A stretch of 30,860 nucleotides of DNA from CAZVPZ01 sp964629245 (GCA_964629245.1 CAZVPZ010000013.1:1-30860), one strand, 5' to 3'. Shown: positions 20,748-29,499, counted from the stretch's first letter. The notes: a model not told the origin generated them from the letters alone. Numbers and translations are program-made.

Positions 20748-21281
20748 TCAGAACATCTCCATTCCCTGCTGTTCTGCCTCTCTTCCCTTCTCCTCGTTCT
20801 CGTACTCCCTCTTGAACTCACCAATGTCCTCGAAGTCGAAGTACTCCAGGAAGTGGTCAGTAACGTCGAGTATCGCCGTTCTCCCGTCCTTCTCTTTTGA
20901 TACGAAGCCCCGGTTCACGAGCTCCTTGACGTGCTGGTAGGCACGGTTACCCCGTATCTCCACTATATCGGTCTGCTCCACCGGGGTGTTGTATGCGATG
21001 AGCGAGAGGGTCCTGAGCTGGCCCTCGTTGAGGTCCTGGTGCGGCGCGAGGTGGGAGACGTGGTCGATGTGTTCCTTCTTTACCTTCAGCTCGTGGCCCT
21101 GCGGCGTCTCCACCAGTTCAAGCCCGCGCCCCTCTTCTTCTAGGTCCTCCTGGAACTCGTCTATCAGGGTGTCAACGTATCCAATACTTCCCAGGTCGAG
21201 TACGTCCGCTATCTCCTGGTTGTCGAGCGGGTGGTCGGCGAGGAAGAAAGCTGCCTCAAGCCTTGCCTTTTTCTCCTCCAT
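20748..21281 (-). CDS. scpB: Segregation and condensation protein B
   Basis: 177 residues. Two winged-helix domains, as usual: ARLEAAFFLADHPLDNQEIADVL at the N-terminus, then LNEGQLRTLSLIAYNTPVEQTDIVEIRGN (the typical ScpB second domain with the I-x-x-x-R-G motif), and LVNRGFVSKEKDGRTAILDVTDHFLEYF at the end. ScpB dimerises and binds ScpA to regulate SMC. It is between scpA (38 bases away) and the NFACT gene. An acidic C-terminal tail (about 155-177) is extra. Confidence 0.92.
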   Translation of the reverse strand: MEEKKARLEAAFFLADHPLDNQEIADVLDLGSIGYVDTLIDEFQEDLEEEGRGLELVETPQGHELKVKKEHIDHVSHLAPHQDLNEGQLRTLSLIAYNTPVEQTDIVEIRGNRAYQHVKELVNRGFVSKEKDGRTAILDVTDHFLEYFDFEDIGEFKREYENEEKGREAEQQGMEMF

Positions 21282-21319
21282 ACTGGATCATAGAAATCGT
21301 TTATTGAAAAACCCTGCAG

Positions 21320-22033
21320 TCAGTTCGCTACCTCGTCTTCCTCCGGCTTGACGTGAAGGTCGCCAAGAAACTCTTCCTGTATACACCTCACCTTCTTGTC
21401 GTTCTCAAGGTGGAGCACGTGCAGGAACTTCTCTATCTTCTCCTCGTTCGTCCTCTCGTCGAGCAGGCGGTTGAACTCTACCTTGTCGGCGCTCTTCCCC
21501 ACCAGACCTTTCAGCCGGGAGAAAAGTGAGTCGATCTTCTCGTTCAGCGTTTCCTCCTGGAACTCAAACTGCTCCTCCATCTCCATGCGCTCTTCCTGGC
21601 GCCGCTCCCTTCTCTCCTTGACCTCCATCGCATCTCTCAGGGCGTCCTTCAGCTCCGACTTCTGCATCCTTCGTCGCGGTCGGGGCTTGACGGGCATCTC
21701 GAGGTCGGGACCCTCGCTTATCGATAGCTCTTCATCCTCATCGAAGACCTCGTCCAGCGGGGCGTCGAAGTCCATCGGGTTCTCGACCTGTTCCTCCTCG
21801 ACCTCGTCCTCGTAATCGAGCGCCAGCGCCTTCATCTTCAGCAGGGCGGCACATACACGTATGGCCTTCGCGGGGATGGAAAGGTCGTAGTCCTGCAGCT
21901 CGGCGAGGTACTCCCTGTAGCGGTCAGCCAGAACAGCGATATCGATATTCCCGGGATCCATGTCCCGGGTCAGGAAATCGAGGGTTTCTTCCCAGGGCTG
22001 CTCCGCCAGCATCTCCATGTCGTATTCTTCCAT
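21320..22033 (-). CDS. scpA: Segregation and condensation protein A (kleisin)
   Basis: 237 residues. Kleisin layout: N-terminal SMC-neck-binding part (LDFLTRDMDPGNIDIAVLADRYREYL), the helix SIPAKAIRVCAALLKMKALAL typical of ScpA, a long acidic/basic variable linker (about 75-165), and the C-terminal winged helix (DKVEFNRLLDERTNEEKIEKFLHVLHLENDKK) that binds the other SMC head. The start is the first of three close Met codons (22033, or residues 6 and 8). It follows smc after 91 bases. Confidence 0.88.
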   Translation of the reverse strand: MEEYDMEMLAEQPWEETLDFLTRDMDPGNIDIAVLADRYREYLAELQDYDLSIPAKAIRVCAALLKMKALALDYEDEVEEEQVENPMDFDAPLDEVFDEDEELSISEGPDLEMPVKPRPRRRMQKSELKDALRDAMEVKERRERRQEERMEMEEQFEFQEETLNEKIDSLFSRLKGLVGKSADKVEFNRLLDERTNEEKIEKFLHVLHLENDKKVRCIQEEFLGDLHVKPEEDEVAN

Positions 22034-22072
22034 AAATTCACCGGCATCACACTCCCTCTGGCCCCCCTCGCG

Positions 22073-22087
22073 GTAAACTCTATTTAC
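22073..22087. promoter_or_regulatory. Small dyad between smc and scpA
   Basis: GTAAA (22073-22077) and TTTAC (22083-22087), spacer five bases, in the 91-base gap. It lies before scpA on the minus strand with a TAAAAAG box upstream (about 22097-22104), so it may be a local operator or chance. Confidence 0.25.
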
Positions 22088-22124
22088 GGAAAACTGCTTT
22101 TTAACTGGTGGGGATAGGGTTCCG

Positions 22125-24662
22125 CTACTCCGTTTCGAGTTCGATGCTCCTGACCTTCGAGACGCCGTCTCTCATCGAAATCCCGTAGGCGCGCTCCGCG
22201 TGACGGACAGTTATGTCGTTGTGGCTGATGACGATGAACTGGTTGTCCTCCGCGTAGTCTTTAAGCAGTTCAGACAGCTTCTTCGAGTTGGTCTTGTCCA
22301 GCGCCGCGTCTATCTCGTCCATAAGGTAGAAAGGCGACTCTTCGTACTCAAGCACCGAGAAAACGAACGCGATAGCAGTAAGCGTCTTCTCTCCGCCGGA
22401 TAAGGCCTGTATTATGTGTGGTTCCTTGCCTGGAGGCTGGGCCCTTATCTTCAGGCCCTTCTCTATATCGTCGTCCTCAAGCTCCAGCTCGCCTGTTCCG
22501 CCGTCGAAGAGCTGTCCGAAAATTCTGGAAAATGAGTCCTGGAGCTTCTCAAGTGTCTCCATGAAACGCGAGCGTTTCTTCTGTTCTATCTCCTCTATCA
22601 TGTCCTCGATCTCGAGCTTCTCCTGACGTATCTCTGAAACGCGGTCCTTGAACTCCTCGAACTCCTCCTTCTTCTGCTTGAACTCGTCTATGGCGCGCAT
22701 GTTAACCGGACCCATCGAGTTCTGCTTCCGCAGCACGCTCTTCTTCTTGTCCCTCAGGTCCTCGGGAGAGGAATCGAGGCCTATCAGCTCGTCCTCGTCG
22801 AAGTCGTACTCCTCAAGCTCGTCCTCGACATTGTCGAGCTCGGCCTTCAGCTTGGGCTTCCTCGACTGCTCGTCCTCGACCTTGGTCTTCAGCTTCTGCT
22901 GCTCTGAATAGAGTTCCTGCCTCTCCTCCCGCAACCCGTCAAGCTCCTCCCTGATATCCCTCTTCTCCTGCCTTAATTCCTCGTCGGATTCTCCCTCTTC
23001 TTGCTTGTCCTCCTTCATCTTCTTGAGTTCCGCGACGTCCTTCTGTAGCTCCTCTATCTCTTCCTCCAGGCCCTCCTTCTCCTCACGCTTCTTCTCCGGG
23101 TCGAGATTGGAGGACAGGTTCTTGTTCTTCCCACGCCGCGACTTCTTCTTTCCACCGGTCATCGCACCGCCGCGGGACATCACGTCGCCGTCGAGAGTCA
23201 CCACCCGGACGCCGTCGATGTCTTTAACCGAGTCGAGGTCCTCCGCTATCAGGGTGTCGGAGAAGACGTACTTCACCGCCTTCTCGTACTTCTCGTCGTA
23301 GTTCACGAGGTCCGCGGCGTAGTCGATAACACCCTTCCGCTTCTTCGCCATCTTCGACTTGGCCGAGCGAGAGCGTTCGTCGAGCTTTTCCATCGGGAGC
23401 ATCGTCGCCCTCCCGATGCCCTCCCGCTTCAGGTAGTTTATCGCGTCCATCGCGGTGTCGCCGTCATCGACCACCACGTTGTTCATGCGGGAGCCTGCCG
23501 CGGTGTCTATCGCGACCGCGAAACGATCATCCGCCGATATCAGGTCCTGAAAAGCGCCGTAGATACCATCCGCATCCATCGAGAGAACCGCGTCAACCGC
23601 CTTCGAGCCGGTGCTCCTCCGGGACTGCATCTTCTCAAGCTCCTCTATGGTGTCCTCGATGTCCTCTATCTTGTCCCGCTTGTTCTCGATCTTGCCCTTC
23701 TTCTTTTCAATCTTGTTCTCGAGGTGTGCGACATCGCTCCCGCCCTCCTGCTTTTCCTCGATTTCCTCGATCCTGTCCTGTTTTTGCTCTATTTCGTCAT
23801 CTATCTGCTCCAGCTCTTCCTCGACCTCTTCCAGCCGGTCCTCCTTCTCGGACACGTCCGTATTGATGTTCGCTAGCTGGTTGGAAAGCGCGCGTTTCCT
23901 GACCTCAAGGATCGAGGCCTCCAGCTTCTCTTTCCGCTGTTCTAACTCGCGGTATTTTATCGCCAGCTCCTTCTCCTCCTTCAGCTTTTCAAGGTATTCC
24001 TTCTTCTCGTCGAGCAGTATCTCCTGCTCCTGGAGCTTCTGCTCTACTTCTTCCAGTTCCTCCTCTGCTTCCTCCTTTTTCTCGTCGAACTCCTTGACGC
24101 CGGAAAGCTCGTCTATTACCTCTCTACGCTTCAGATCGCTCTGCTCCACTATCTCGGTCACCTTCCCCTGCTGGACGAAATGGTAGCCCTCGGGGTCGAT
24201 GCTCGCCTTTCTCGCGATCCGGTCTATCTTCTGGCGCTTGCAGTTGGTGCCCTGGAACTTGTACATCGAGGATCCTGCACGGGTCACCTTCCGGCCGACC
24301 TTGACCTCGTCCGCCTCCCCGTCTTCCTCCAGGAACTCGTCGAAGATGCCGTCACTGTTGTCGAGGTAGATGGTGACCTGGGCGTAGTCCGCCGGCTTCC
24401 TGGAGTCGCCGCCGTTGAATATCAGCTGTTCGAGTTTCTCGGCCCTCAGCTTCGAGGAGCGCCGGCCGAACACGAAGCTCGCCGCGTCGATTATGTTGGA
24501 TTTCCCGCTACCGTTCTCACCGACTATCGCGGTCAGGCCCTCGTAGAAAGGGATGGCCGTCTTCTGCTGGAACGACTTGAAGCCCCTGCACGTTATCTTG
24601 TTGATCTTGGTAGTGCCTTCGACCTGCTCTCCCTGTTTTTCCTGCTGTATAGCTTCTGCCAT
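22125..24662 (-). CDS. smc: Short-armed SMC chromosome protein
   Basis: 845 residues, against about 1150-1190 for most SMCs. Walker A GENGSGKSN at 48-56, Q-loop YHFVQQGKV near 160-168, hinge about 352-505 (GAFQDLISADDRFAVAIDTA ... GGAMTGG), C-terminal signature LSGGEKTLTAIAF at 754-766, Walker B FYLMDEID (782-783 Asp-Glu) and the D-loop ALDKTNS. The N-terminal coil runs about 190-348 and the C-terminal about 510-690, near half the normal arm length. All ATPase and hinge motifs are intact and no frameshift is seen, so the shortening is genuine. TATA-like CTTTTTATTC on the minus strand (24686-24695) fits leaderless transcription. Confidence 0.95.
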   Translation of the reverse strand: MAEAIQQEKQGEQVEGTTKINKITCRGFKSFQQKTAIPFYEGLTAIVGENGSGKSNIIDAASFVFGRRSSKLRAEKLEQLIFNGGDSRKPADYAQVTIYLDNSDGIFDEFLEEDGEADEVKVGRKVTRAGSSMYKFQGTNCKRQKIDRIARKASIDPEGYHFVQQGKVTEIVEQSDLKRREVIDELSGVKEFDEKKEEAEEELEEVEQKLQEQEILLDEKKEYLEKLKEEKELAIKYRELEQRKEKLEASILEVRKRALSNQLANINTDVSEKEDRLEEVEEELEQIDDEIEQKQDRIEEIEEKQEGGSDVAHLENKIEKKKGKIENKRDKIEDIEDTIEELEKMQSRRSTGSKAVDAVLSMDADGIYGAFQDLISADDRFAVAIDTAAGSRMNNVVVDDGDTAMDAINYLKREGIGRATMLPMEKLDERSRSAKSKMAKKRKGVIDYAADLVNYDEKYEKAVKYVFSDTLIAEDLDSVKDIDGVRVVTLDGDVMSRGGAMTGGKKKSRRGKNKNLSSNLDPEKKREEKEGLEEEIEELQKDVAELKKMKEDKQEEGESDEELRQEKRDIREELDGLREERQELYSEQQKLKTKVEDEQSRKPKLKAELDNVEDELEEYDFDEDELIGLDSSPEDLRDKKKSVLRKQNSMGPVNMRAIDEFKQKKEEFEEFKDRVSEIRQEKLEIEDMIEEIEQKKRSRFMETLEKLQDSFSRIFGQLFDGGTGELELEDDDIEKGLKIRAQPPGKEPHIIQALSGGEKTLTAIAFVFSVLEYEESPFYLMDEIDAALDKTNSKKLSELLKDYAEDNQFIVISHNDITVRHAERAYGISMRDGVSKVRSIELETE

Positions 24663-24685
24663 CCTGGAAAGGATTTCTCGGATGC

Positions 24686-24695
24686 GAATAAAAAG
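24686..24695 (-). promoter_or_regulatory. smc TATA box
   Basis: CTTTTTATTC on the minus strand, 24-33 bases before ATG 24662, the usual spacing for a leaderless start in this window. Confidence 0.45.
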
Positions 24696-24702
24696 AAGGG
24701 GG

Positions 24703-24731
24703 AAAAACCGGTTTTGTAATACAAAATCTGG
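24703..24731 (-). terminator. Hairpin plus T-run between mscL and smc
   Basis: On the minus strand, CCAGATTTTGTA/TACAAAACCGG forms a stem of at least seven perfect pairs (TTTTGTA-A-TACAAAA, 24712-24726) extended imperfectly by CC/GG, immediately followed by TTTTT (24703-24707 as A's on plus). This has the look of a terminator for mscL. It may instead be a palindromic operator for smc. Confidence 0.4.
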
Positions 24732-24772
24732 CTATAGATGTTTAAATAGCATATATGTATTACGAATTGAAG

Positions 24773-25078
24773 TCAGACTTTCTCTACCTTCTGCTTCTTC
24801 AGTGTGTACTTCACGAACACGAACACCAGGAGCGCGATTATCAGGAAGTCTATCAACGCGGAGAGAAAGTGTCCCACCTGGAACTGGACGGAAGCGATGC
24901 TCCAGGTAGCGTTCTGCCAGTCGCCCTGGGGTAAGAATACCTCGACTATGGGCATTATTATGTCGTCGACCGTCGCGCTGACGAAGTCCTTTACCGCGAC
25001 GCCGATAACGAATGCTATAGCGAGCCCCAGTACGCCGTACTCTTCGAGGAAATCCGTGAACTCTTCCATGAAGCCCAT
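24773..25078 (-). CDS. mscL: Large-conductance mechanosensitive channel
   Basis: 101 residues. MscL layout: N-terminal helix MEEFTDFLEEYG, first pore helix VLGLAIAFVIGVAVKDFVSATVDDIIMPI (the glycine-rich VIGVAVKDFV pore and the DDIIMP motif), a short loop, and the second helix FLSALIDFLIIALLVFVFVKY with a basic tail. It is a little shorter than the E. coli form (136). It opens under membrane tension, releasing solutes during osmotic downshock, a plausible need for a halophile. ATG 25069 (residue 4) is an equally good start. Confidence 0.9.
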   Translation of the reverse strand: MGFMEEFTDFLEEYGVLGLAIAFVIGVAVKDFVSATVDDIIMPIVEVFLPQGDWQNATWSIASVQFQVGHFLSALIDFLIIALLVFVFVKYTLKKQKVEKV

Positions 25079-25157
25079 ATGGAGATAGTGGATGTCAGAA
25101 GAACAAAAAGCCAGGGGGTGAGATCCTAGTGGCTGCTCATAGTCCGGGGGTTCATGG

Positions 25158-25733
25158 TCATGGCACGATTGGGGGCGCTCTTATTAGTGAGAGGAGTATC
25201 TGGACCACGGATTCTATCAGGGAGGATGCCGCGAAAAGGAGGAGTAACACGAGGATACCTCCAATTACGCCCAAGAAGGCCGCTATCACGAGGCCGGACC
25301 TGCCGTACTTTTCACGCCCTGTCCTTCTCTTGTACAGGTGCAGGCCCGTTGCGGCCCCAAGTATGGCGTAAGGGGCTACAACCGCAGCTAGGCCTGCGGC
25401 AATGGGTATCAGGAGCAGGACCATGCCCGAAACCTCAGCCGTGGTCCACACGGTACTGAAAAGAATCAGGAGTATAGCTGTGGACAGGATGGCCGCGATT
25501 ATTGGAGCGATGATGACTGAAGCCAGCGAGAGGAGACTTGCCCGCTTTAAGCCCTTGAAGTAGGCGATGGTGGCGAGCAAGGGGACGAAAAACAGCGGAT
25601 ATAAGGTTCCGCCAAAAGTGTAAAAATCCAGGGCCAGAAGGATAAGTGTCAGTACTGCTTCTACCCTGAGAACGAATCTCCGGGAGGACCACCGACTTTC
25701 GGAAAACTTCTTTTCCAGCTCTTGAAACCCCAT
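25158..25733 (-). CDS. Polytopic membrane protein of unknown function
   Basis: 191 residues. After a short charged N-terminus (FQELEKKFSESRWSSRRFVL) come helices at about 25-55, 60-85, 85-125 and 150-190 (VLTLILLALDFYTFGG, LSLASVIIAPIIAAILSTAIL, SGMVLLLIPIAAGLAAVVAPYAILGAA, SGLVIAAFLGVIGGILVLLLLFA). A small basic loop (KRRTGREKYGRS) faces inside. No known motif. It seems to be a separate transcription unit between aspS and mscL; a TTTAAA box upstream of ATG 25733 (about 25757-25763) may be its promoter. Confidence 0.65.
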   Translation of the reverse strand: MGFQELEKKFSESRWSSRRFVLRVEAVLTLILLALDFYTFGGTLYPLFFVPLLATIAYFKGLKRASLLSLASVIIAPIIAAILSTAILLILFSTVWTTAEVSGMVLLLIPIAAGLAAVVAPYAILGAATGLHLYKRRTGREKYGRSGLVIAAFLGVIGGILVLLLLFAASSLIESVVQILLSLIRAPPIVP

Positions 25734-25811
25734 GAAAAGGGTTAGCTAATACCTCTATTTAAAACCGGCAGGAGACCGTGTGGTTGCCTTTTCCCAGTGG
25801 GGTAGGCTGTT

Positions 25812-27122
25812 CTAGGGCGTCAGCCGGTCGGGAGTCCTCGGGAACAGGATTGCCTCCTTGACGTTCTCGAGTTCCGCTACCTGTTTGACGAGCCTGTCGA
25901 TACCCAGACCGTAGCCCCCGTGGGGCGGCATCCCGAACTTGAAGGATTCAAGGTAGAAGGATATGTCCTCCGGATCGATGCCTTCTTCCTCTATACCGGC
26001 CATCAACCTGTCCAGATCGTGTTCACGCTGGCCTCCTGAGGCGAGTTCGAGCCCCTTGTAGATAAGGTCGAACCTCCTGGACTGGTATTCATCTCCCTCC
26101 CGGGCCTCCATGTAGTAGAACTTTTCGCCCGGGTAGCCGATGACGAAGAAGGCGGGATGGCCCTTTTCCTCGAAGTATTCGCCTAGCAGCTTCTCTCCCC
26201 TGGTGTCCAGGTCTTCAGGGTCCTCGGGCACGTGGTCGAACTCTTCTTCCAGTATCCGCCGTGCCTCCTCGAACTTTATCCTCGGGAATTCCCCCTCCGG
26301 GACTTCCACCTCCACGCCGAGCACGTCCAGGTCGTCTGCGGCATGCTTTTCCGCTTCCCTTAAGGTGTGCCTGAGTGAGTCTTCCAGTACGTCCATAACG
26401 TCGTCTTGGTCGTCGATAAATGCGAGTTCGACATCGAACATCGATATCTCCGAGATGTGCCTCGAGGTCGCGAATTCCTCAGCCCTGAACGCGGTACCGG
26501 TCTCGTACACCTTGTCGAATCCCGCCGCCATCAGCATCTGCTTGTAGAGCTGGGGTGACTGCGAGAGGAAGGCCTCTTCGCCGTAGTAAACAACGGGGAA
26601 GAGTTCTGCTCCTCCTTCCGCCCCCATCTTTGCGATAGTGGGTGTCTGTATGTTTATGTAGTCGTTCCTGTCGAACCACTCCTCCATGGCCTGTATGAGG
26701 TGGCTCCTGAGGGAGAAGATGGCATGAACCTCTGGCCTTCGCAGGTCGATGAACCTGTTGTCCAGCCTCGTCGCGAGATTGGAGTCGATGTCTTTTGCCA
26801 CCTCCATAGGAAGGGGTGATTCCGCCCTCCCGATTATCTCGAGTTCGGTGGGGACGATTTCCCGGTCGCCGGGCGCCTGGTCGTTCTCCGTCACGGTCCC
26901 GGTGACGCGGACCACGTCTTCACGGCCGACCTGCTGCACCTCTTCGAAAAGTTCCTCGTTCTCGTCTTCCTTGAATATTAACTGTATCTGTCCCTCACGG
27001 TCACGTAGGATTATGAACGTTATACCGCCGAGATCTCTTATCTCGTGGGCCCATCCCGCGACGGACACCTCCTCGCCGTCCATCTCGGGGCCGATATCGT
27101 GTGTATAGGTTCTCTCGAGCAT
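25812..27122 (-). CDS. aspS: Aspartyl-tRNA synthetase, non-discriminating type predicted
   Basis: 436 residues from ATG 27122 (MLERTYTHDIGPEM); an upstream in-frame GTG (27155) lies at the edge of the TATA box and is not used. OB-fold anticodon-binding domain first, then the class II core: motif 2 TGTAFRAEEFATSRHISE, motif 3 GMPPHGGYGLGIDRL, QSPQLYKQMLMA. The anticodon domain has GWAHEIRDLGG: His where discriminating archaeal AspRSs have Trp26, and Pro in QAPGD where they have Lys85. Those two residues are known marks of non-discriminating enzymes that also charge tRNA-Asn. TATA-like CATAAAAAAG on the minus strand is about 40 bases upstream. Confidence 0.93.
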   Translation of the reverse strand: MLERTYTHDIGPEMDGEEVSVAGWAHEIRDLGGITFIILRDREGQIQLIFKEDENEELFEEVQQVGREDVVRVTGTVTENDQAPGDREIVPTELEIIGRAESPLPMEVAKDIDSNLATRLDNRFIDLRRPEVHAIFSLRSHLIQAMEEWFDRNDYINIQTPTIAKMGAEGGAELFPVVYYGEEAFLSQSPQLYKQMLMAAGFDKVYETGTAFRAEEFATSRHISEISMFDVELAFIDDQDDVMDVLEDSLRHTLREAEKHAADDLDVLGVEVEVPEGEFPRIKFEEARRILEEEFDHVPEDPEDLDTRGEKLLGEYFEEKGHPAFFVIGYPGEKFYYMEAREGDEYQSRRFDLIYKGLELASGGQREHDLDRLMAGIEEEGIDPEDISFYLESFKFGMPPHGGYGLGIDRLVKQVAELENVKEAILFPRTPDRLTP

Positions 27123-27212
27123 GTTGAAGTCACAGTCAAAGGCTTCTCGAAACACTTTTTTATGCGCTTCTGTGGAGGAAAGGAAAAGGAGAAAAGTGTT
27201 GTCTGGTGAGTT

Positions 27213-29420
27213 CTACTCCGCGTTTACCTTGAGGGTGGTCTTCAGTGTGTTGGTTGCTGGCCAGTAGCTCTTGATGGTGAAGTCCTGCGAGGCGTTGAAC
27301 CTTGTCTCCACGTCATCCCCTGGATCGACGGGTCCCACTGTCCCGAAACCGCTGAAGTCGCTCCTGTACTCCGCTCCAGCAGAGTAGGTGCCTTCTTCTC
27401 TCGCTAGGAATTCCATGGAGATCCTCCTGTTGCGTGGAACTGTTATCTGGTTCACAGCCTCGCCGTCCATGTAGAACGAGTCGTCCGTCGACTCAAGCTT
27501 GAACTCTGTCTCCGTGTCGGTCTGGTGATCTCTTTCACGCTCCCTTTCCTGCCCCGTCTCTGTACCGTTCATGTGATCCCCCTCTCTTTCGCGTTCCTGC
27601 TCCATCTCCACCTTGTATTCCCTGAAGTCGGGAACTGTGATATCATGGGTGATGGAGTCCTTAGTGGTTCCATCGATAACGAGTTCCACCTTGACCGTGT
27701 AGTCGCCTTCCTCAAGCGTGCGCTCTGCCTCGGCTTCGTACTCGGTAATGACCTGTGCCGCAGGACTGCTCGGAGAGTCGAACTCTAAGGTAAAGTCGAT
27801 GTTGTCTCCATCCACGTTGACCGAGCGGGAAACCGCGTAGCCCGCTGAACGCCCGACGTAGCTGGCCGAGCCTTCGACCTTGGAGCCTTCTACCTTGAGC
27901 TCCAGCTCGTAGCTCCCTGCGTCTTCACTGCTCTTCTCGAACTGCTGTCTAAGCCTCTTATCGAGTTCTTCCCGGGAGTCGCGTTGTTCCCTCCGGAGGT
28001 CTTCCCTAGCCTCCCTTCTCTTTTCGCGGTAGTCCTTCAGGATTTCTTGCTTCTCCTCCATGGATTCGGCCTCACGGAGTTCTTCTGCCCTCTCCCGGTT
28101 GATCTCTTGGATCTCCTTCGCGGCTTCCCTGAAACTCTGCCTCTCATCGTCGATCTCGTCTTCTACGTCTTCCCAGTTCATCTCTCTGAACCGGCTGGAG
28201 CGTGCTTCGGAGTAGGCCTTCATCGCGTGCTTCCTCGCGGTGAAGTAGTGGCCGTTCTGGTAGGCGTTCTGCGCCTTGACGAGCAAGCTCCTGGCGTGCT
28301 CTGACGAGTTCTTGTCGATGAAGTTCTCCGCCTTCCTGAGAGTTACATTCGCCGCATTCTTGATACCGGGAGCGCTTTCGACACGGTCCTCCCAGTTCCT
28401 GAGGCGGTTCCTCTGGAGTTCGCTCCATTCATCGTGGCTACGGTTCATGAAACTTTCGGCGACTTCTTCTGCTTCGCCGGATACGTGGTCTACACTCTTT
28501 CCGGTCTCTTCCTCTATCCTGTCAGCTATATCCGATGCGAGGTCCGGTTTGCCGACTACGAAGATCTCTGTAGCGTTGGTACTCCGGGCCTTTTCCACCG
28601 CATCGCTGATTTCTTCCTCGCTATCCACTATGAAAGATGCGGAGTGGGGTGAGGCTGGCGTCGCGATGACATCCCGGAAGTTGGATGCCGCGACTATAAC
28701 GAGTCTCGAAACGTTCCTGTCTATCTGCCGGTCTTGAAGTCTCTGCCTCAGCTGCTCCATCTCTGCCTCCTCGATTTCAACGTCCTCCACGCCTGCATCC
28801 TCGAGGTCTGAGGTGACGTTCACAGCGTTCGTCGAGTAGACGTAGGCCGTTGTGGCTCCCAGCTCTTCTACCTGGGTGAGTACACTTGCGGAAAGCGTTC
28901 CCTCCTTCGATATCAGGATAGGTGCCTCGCCCTCACGGGTCTTTTGATTCATCTCGCCCTTTATGCTGGCGAGCAGCCTGTACCCATCAGCGGTGTCCTG
29001 TGGGTACTGTACTATGATGGCCTCGTCGCTTCCCTCGCTCCAGAAGTAGCTCGCCACCTCGACCGAGGTACCGGTCTGGGTGGTGCCCCAGAGCCTAGTG
29101 GTGGTGTTGACATGGGTTCCGACCTCAGTCTCCACGTTTTCTGATATGACGGACGGCCCTCCAACGATTACAGCTGTATCAACCTGGAACCTGTCCAGAG
29201 CGTTCGCGGTGCTGGAACTCAGGCTGTCCCTGCCTGTCAACAGCACAGGTATCCCGAGCTTGGAGGCCGGTGCCGCGGATATCAGTGCGTCCGGGTAGTT
29301 GTGGGTGGATGCTATTATTACCGTGTTTATATCTCCGCTGGAGCCTGCGTTCATCATCTGTGCGGCACCCAGGACGGATACCAGTAGTACTAATCCTCCG
29401 AGGAGGAGCGTGCGCTTCAT
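27213..29420 (-). CDS. Large surface protein with CWB2-like repeats, coiled coil and Ig-like C-terminus
   Basis: 735 residues from ATG 29420 (MKRTLLLGGLVLLV signal peptide; an earlier in-frame start is not needed). Residues about 30-300 contain CWB2-type (PF04122) repeats: TVIIASTHNYPDALISAAP, IPVLLTGRDSL, VDTAVIVGGPSVI and a second, weaker set (RLVIVAASNFRDVIATPA, IFVVGKPDLASDIA). Then follow a helical/coiled-coil part rich in Glu/Arg (about 310-500), and beta-rich domains with N-x-S/T sequons and a charged hinge (EQEREREGDHMNGTETGQ). No C-terminal anchor is visible. CWB2 proteins attach to the cell envelope in clostridia and are also found in archaeal S-layers. A TTAAAT box about 27 bases upstream is a fair promoter. 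Confidence 0.8.
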   Translation of the reverse strand: MKRTLLLGGLVLLVSVLGAAQMMNAGSSGDINTVIIASTHNYPDALISAAPASKLGIPVLLTGRDSLSSSTANALDRFQVDTAVIVGGPSVISENVETEVGTHVNTTTRLWGTTQTGTSVEVASYFWSEGSDEAIIVQYPQDTADGYRLLASIKGEMNQKTREGEAPILISKEGTLSASVLTQVEELGATTAYVYSTNAVNVTSDLEDAGVEDVEIEEAEMEQLRQRLQDRQIDRNVSRLVIVAASNFRDVIATPASPHSASFIVDSEEEISDAVEKARSTNATEIFVVGKPDLASDIADRIEEETGKSVDHVSGEAEEVAESFMNRSHDEWSELQRNRLRNWEDRVESAPGIKNAANVTLRKAENFIDKNSSEHARSLLVKAQNAYQNGHYFTARKHAMKAYSEARSSRFREMNWEDVEDEIDDERQSFREAAKEIQEINRERAEELREAESMEEKQEILKDYREKRREAREDLRREQRDSREELDKRLRQQFEKSSEDAGSYELELKVEGSKVEGSASYVGRSAGYAVSRSVNVDGDNIDFTLEFDSPSSPAAQVITEYEAEAERTLEEGDYTVKVELVIDGTTKDSITHDITVPDFREYKVEMEQEREREGDHMNGTETGQERERERDHQTDTETEFKLESTDDSFYMDGEAVNQITVPRNRRISMEFLAREEGTYSAGAEYRSDFSGFGTVGPVDPGDDVETRFNASQDFTIKSYWPATNTLKTTLKVNAE

Positions 29421-29499
29421 AATAGAGAAGTTATACACGCCCACATTTAATTCCTTTTTGACCGGCTGTTTTTTGACTGTCGCCCGCCCTTATTTCTAC

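Noticed and set aside
20699..20824. Longer N-terminus of the NFACT protein
   Set aside because: It overlaps scpB and is Arg/Ser-rich sequence unlike family N-termini; MEITSLDL is the family start.
24180..24719. Plus-strand open frame opposite the 5' end of smc
   Set aside because: It is antisense to the SMC ATPase domain, with no promoter or conserved features.
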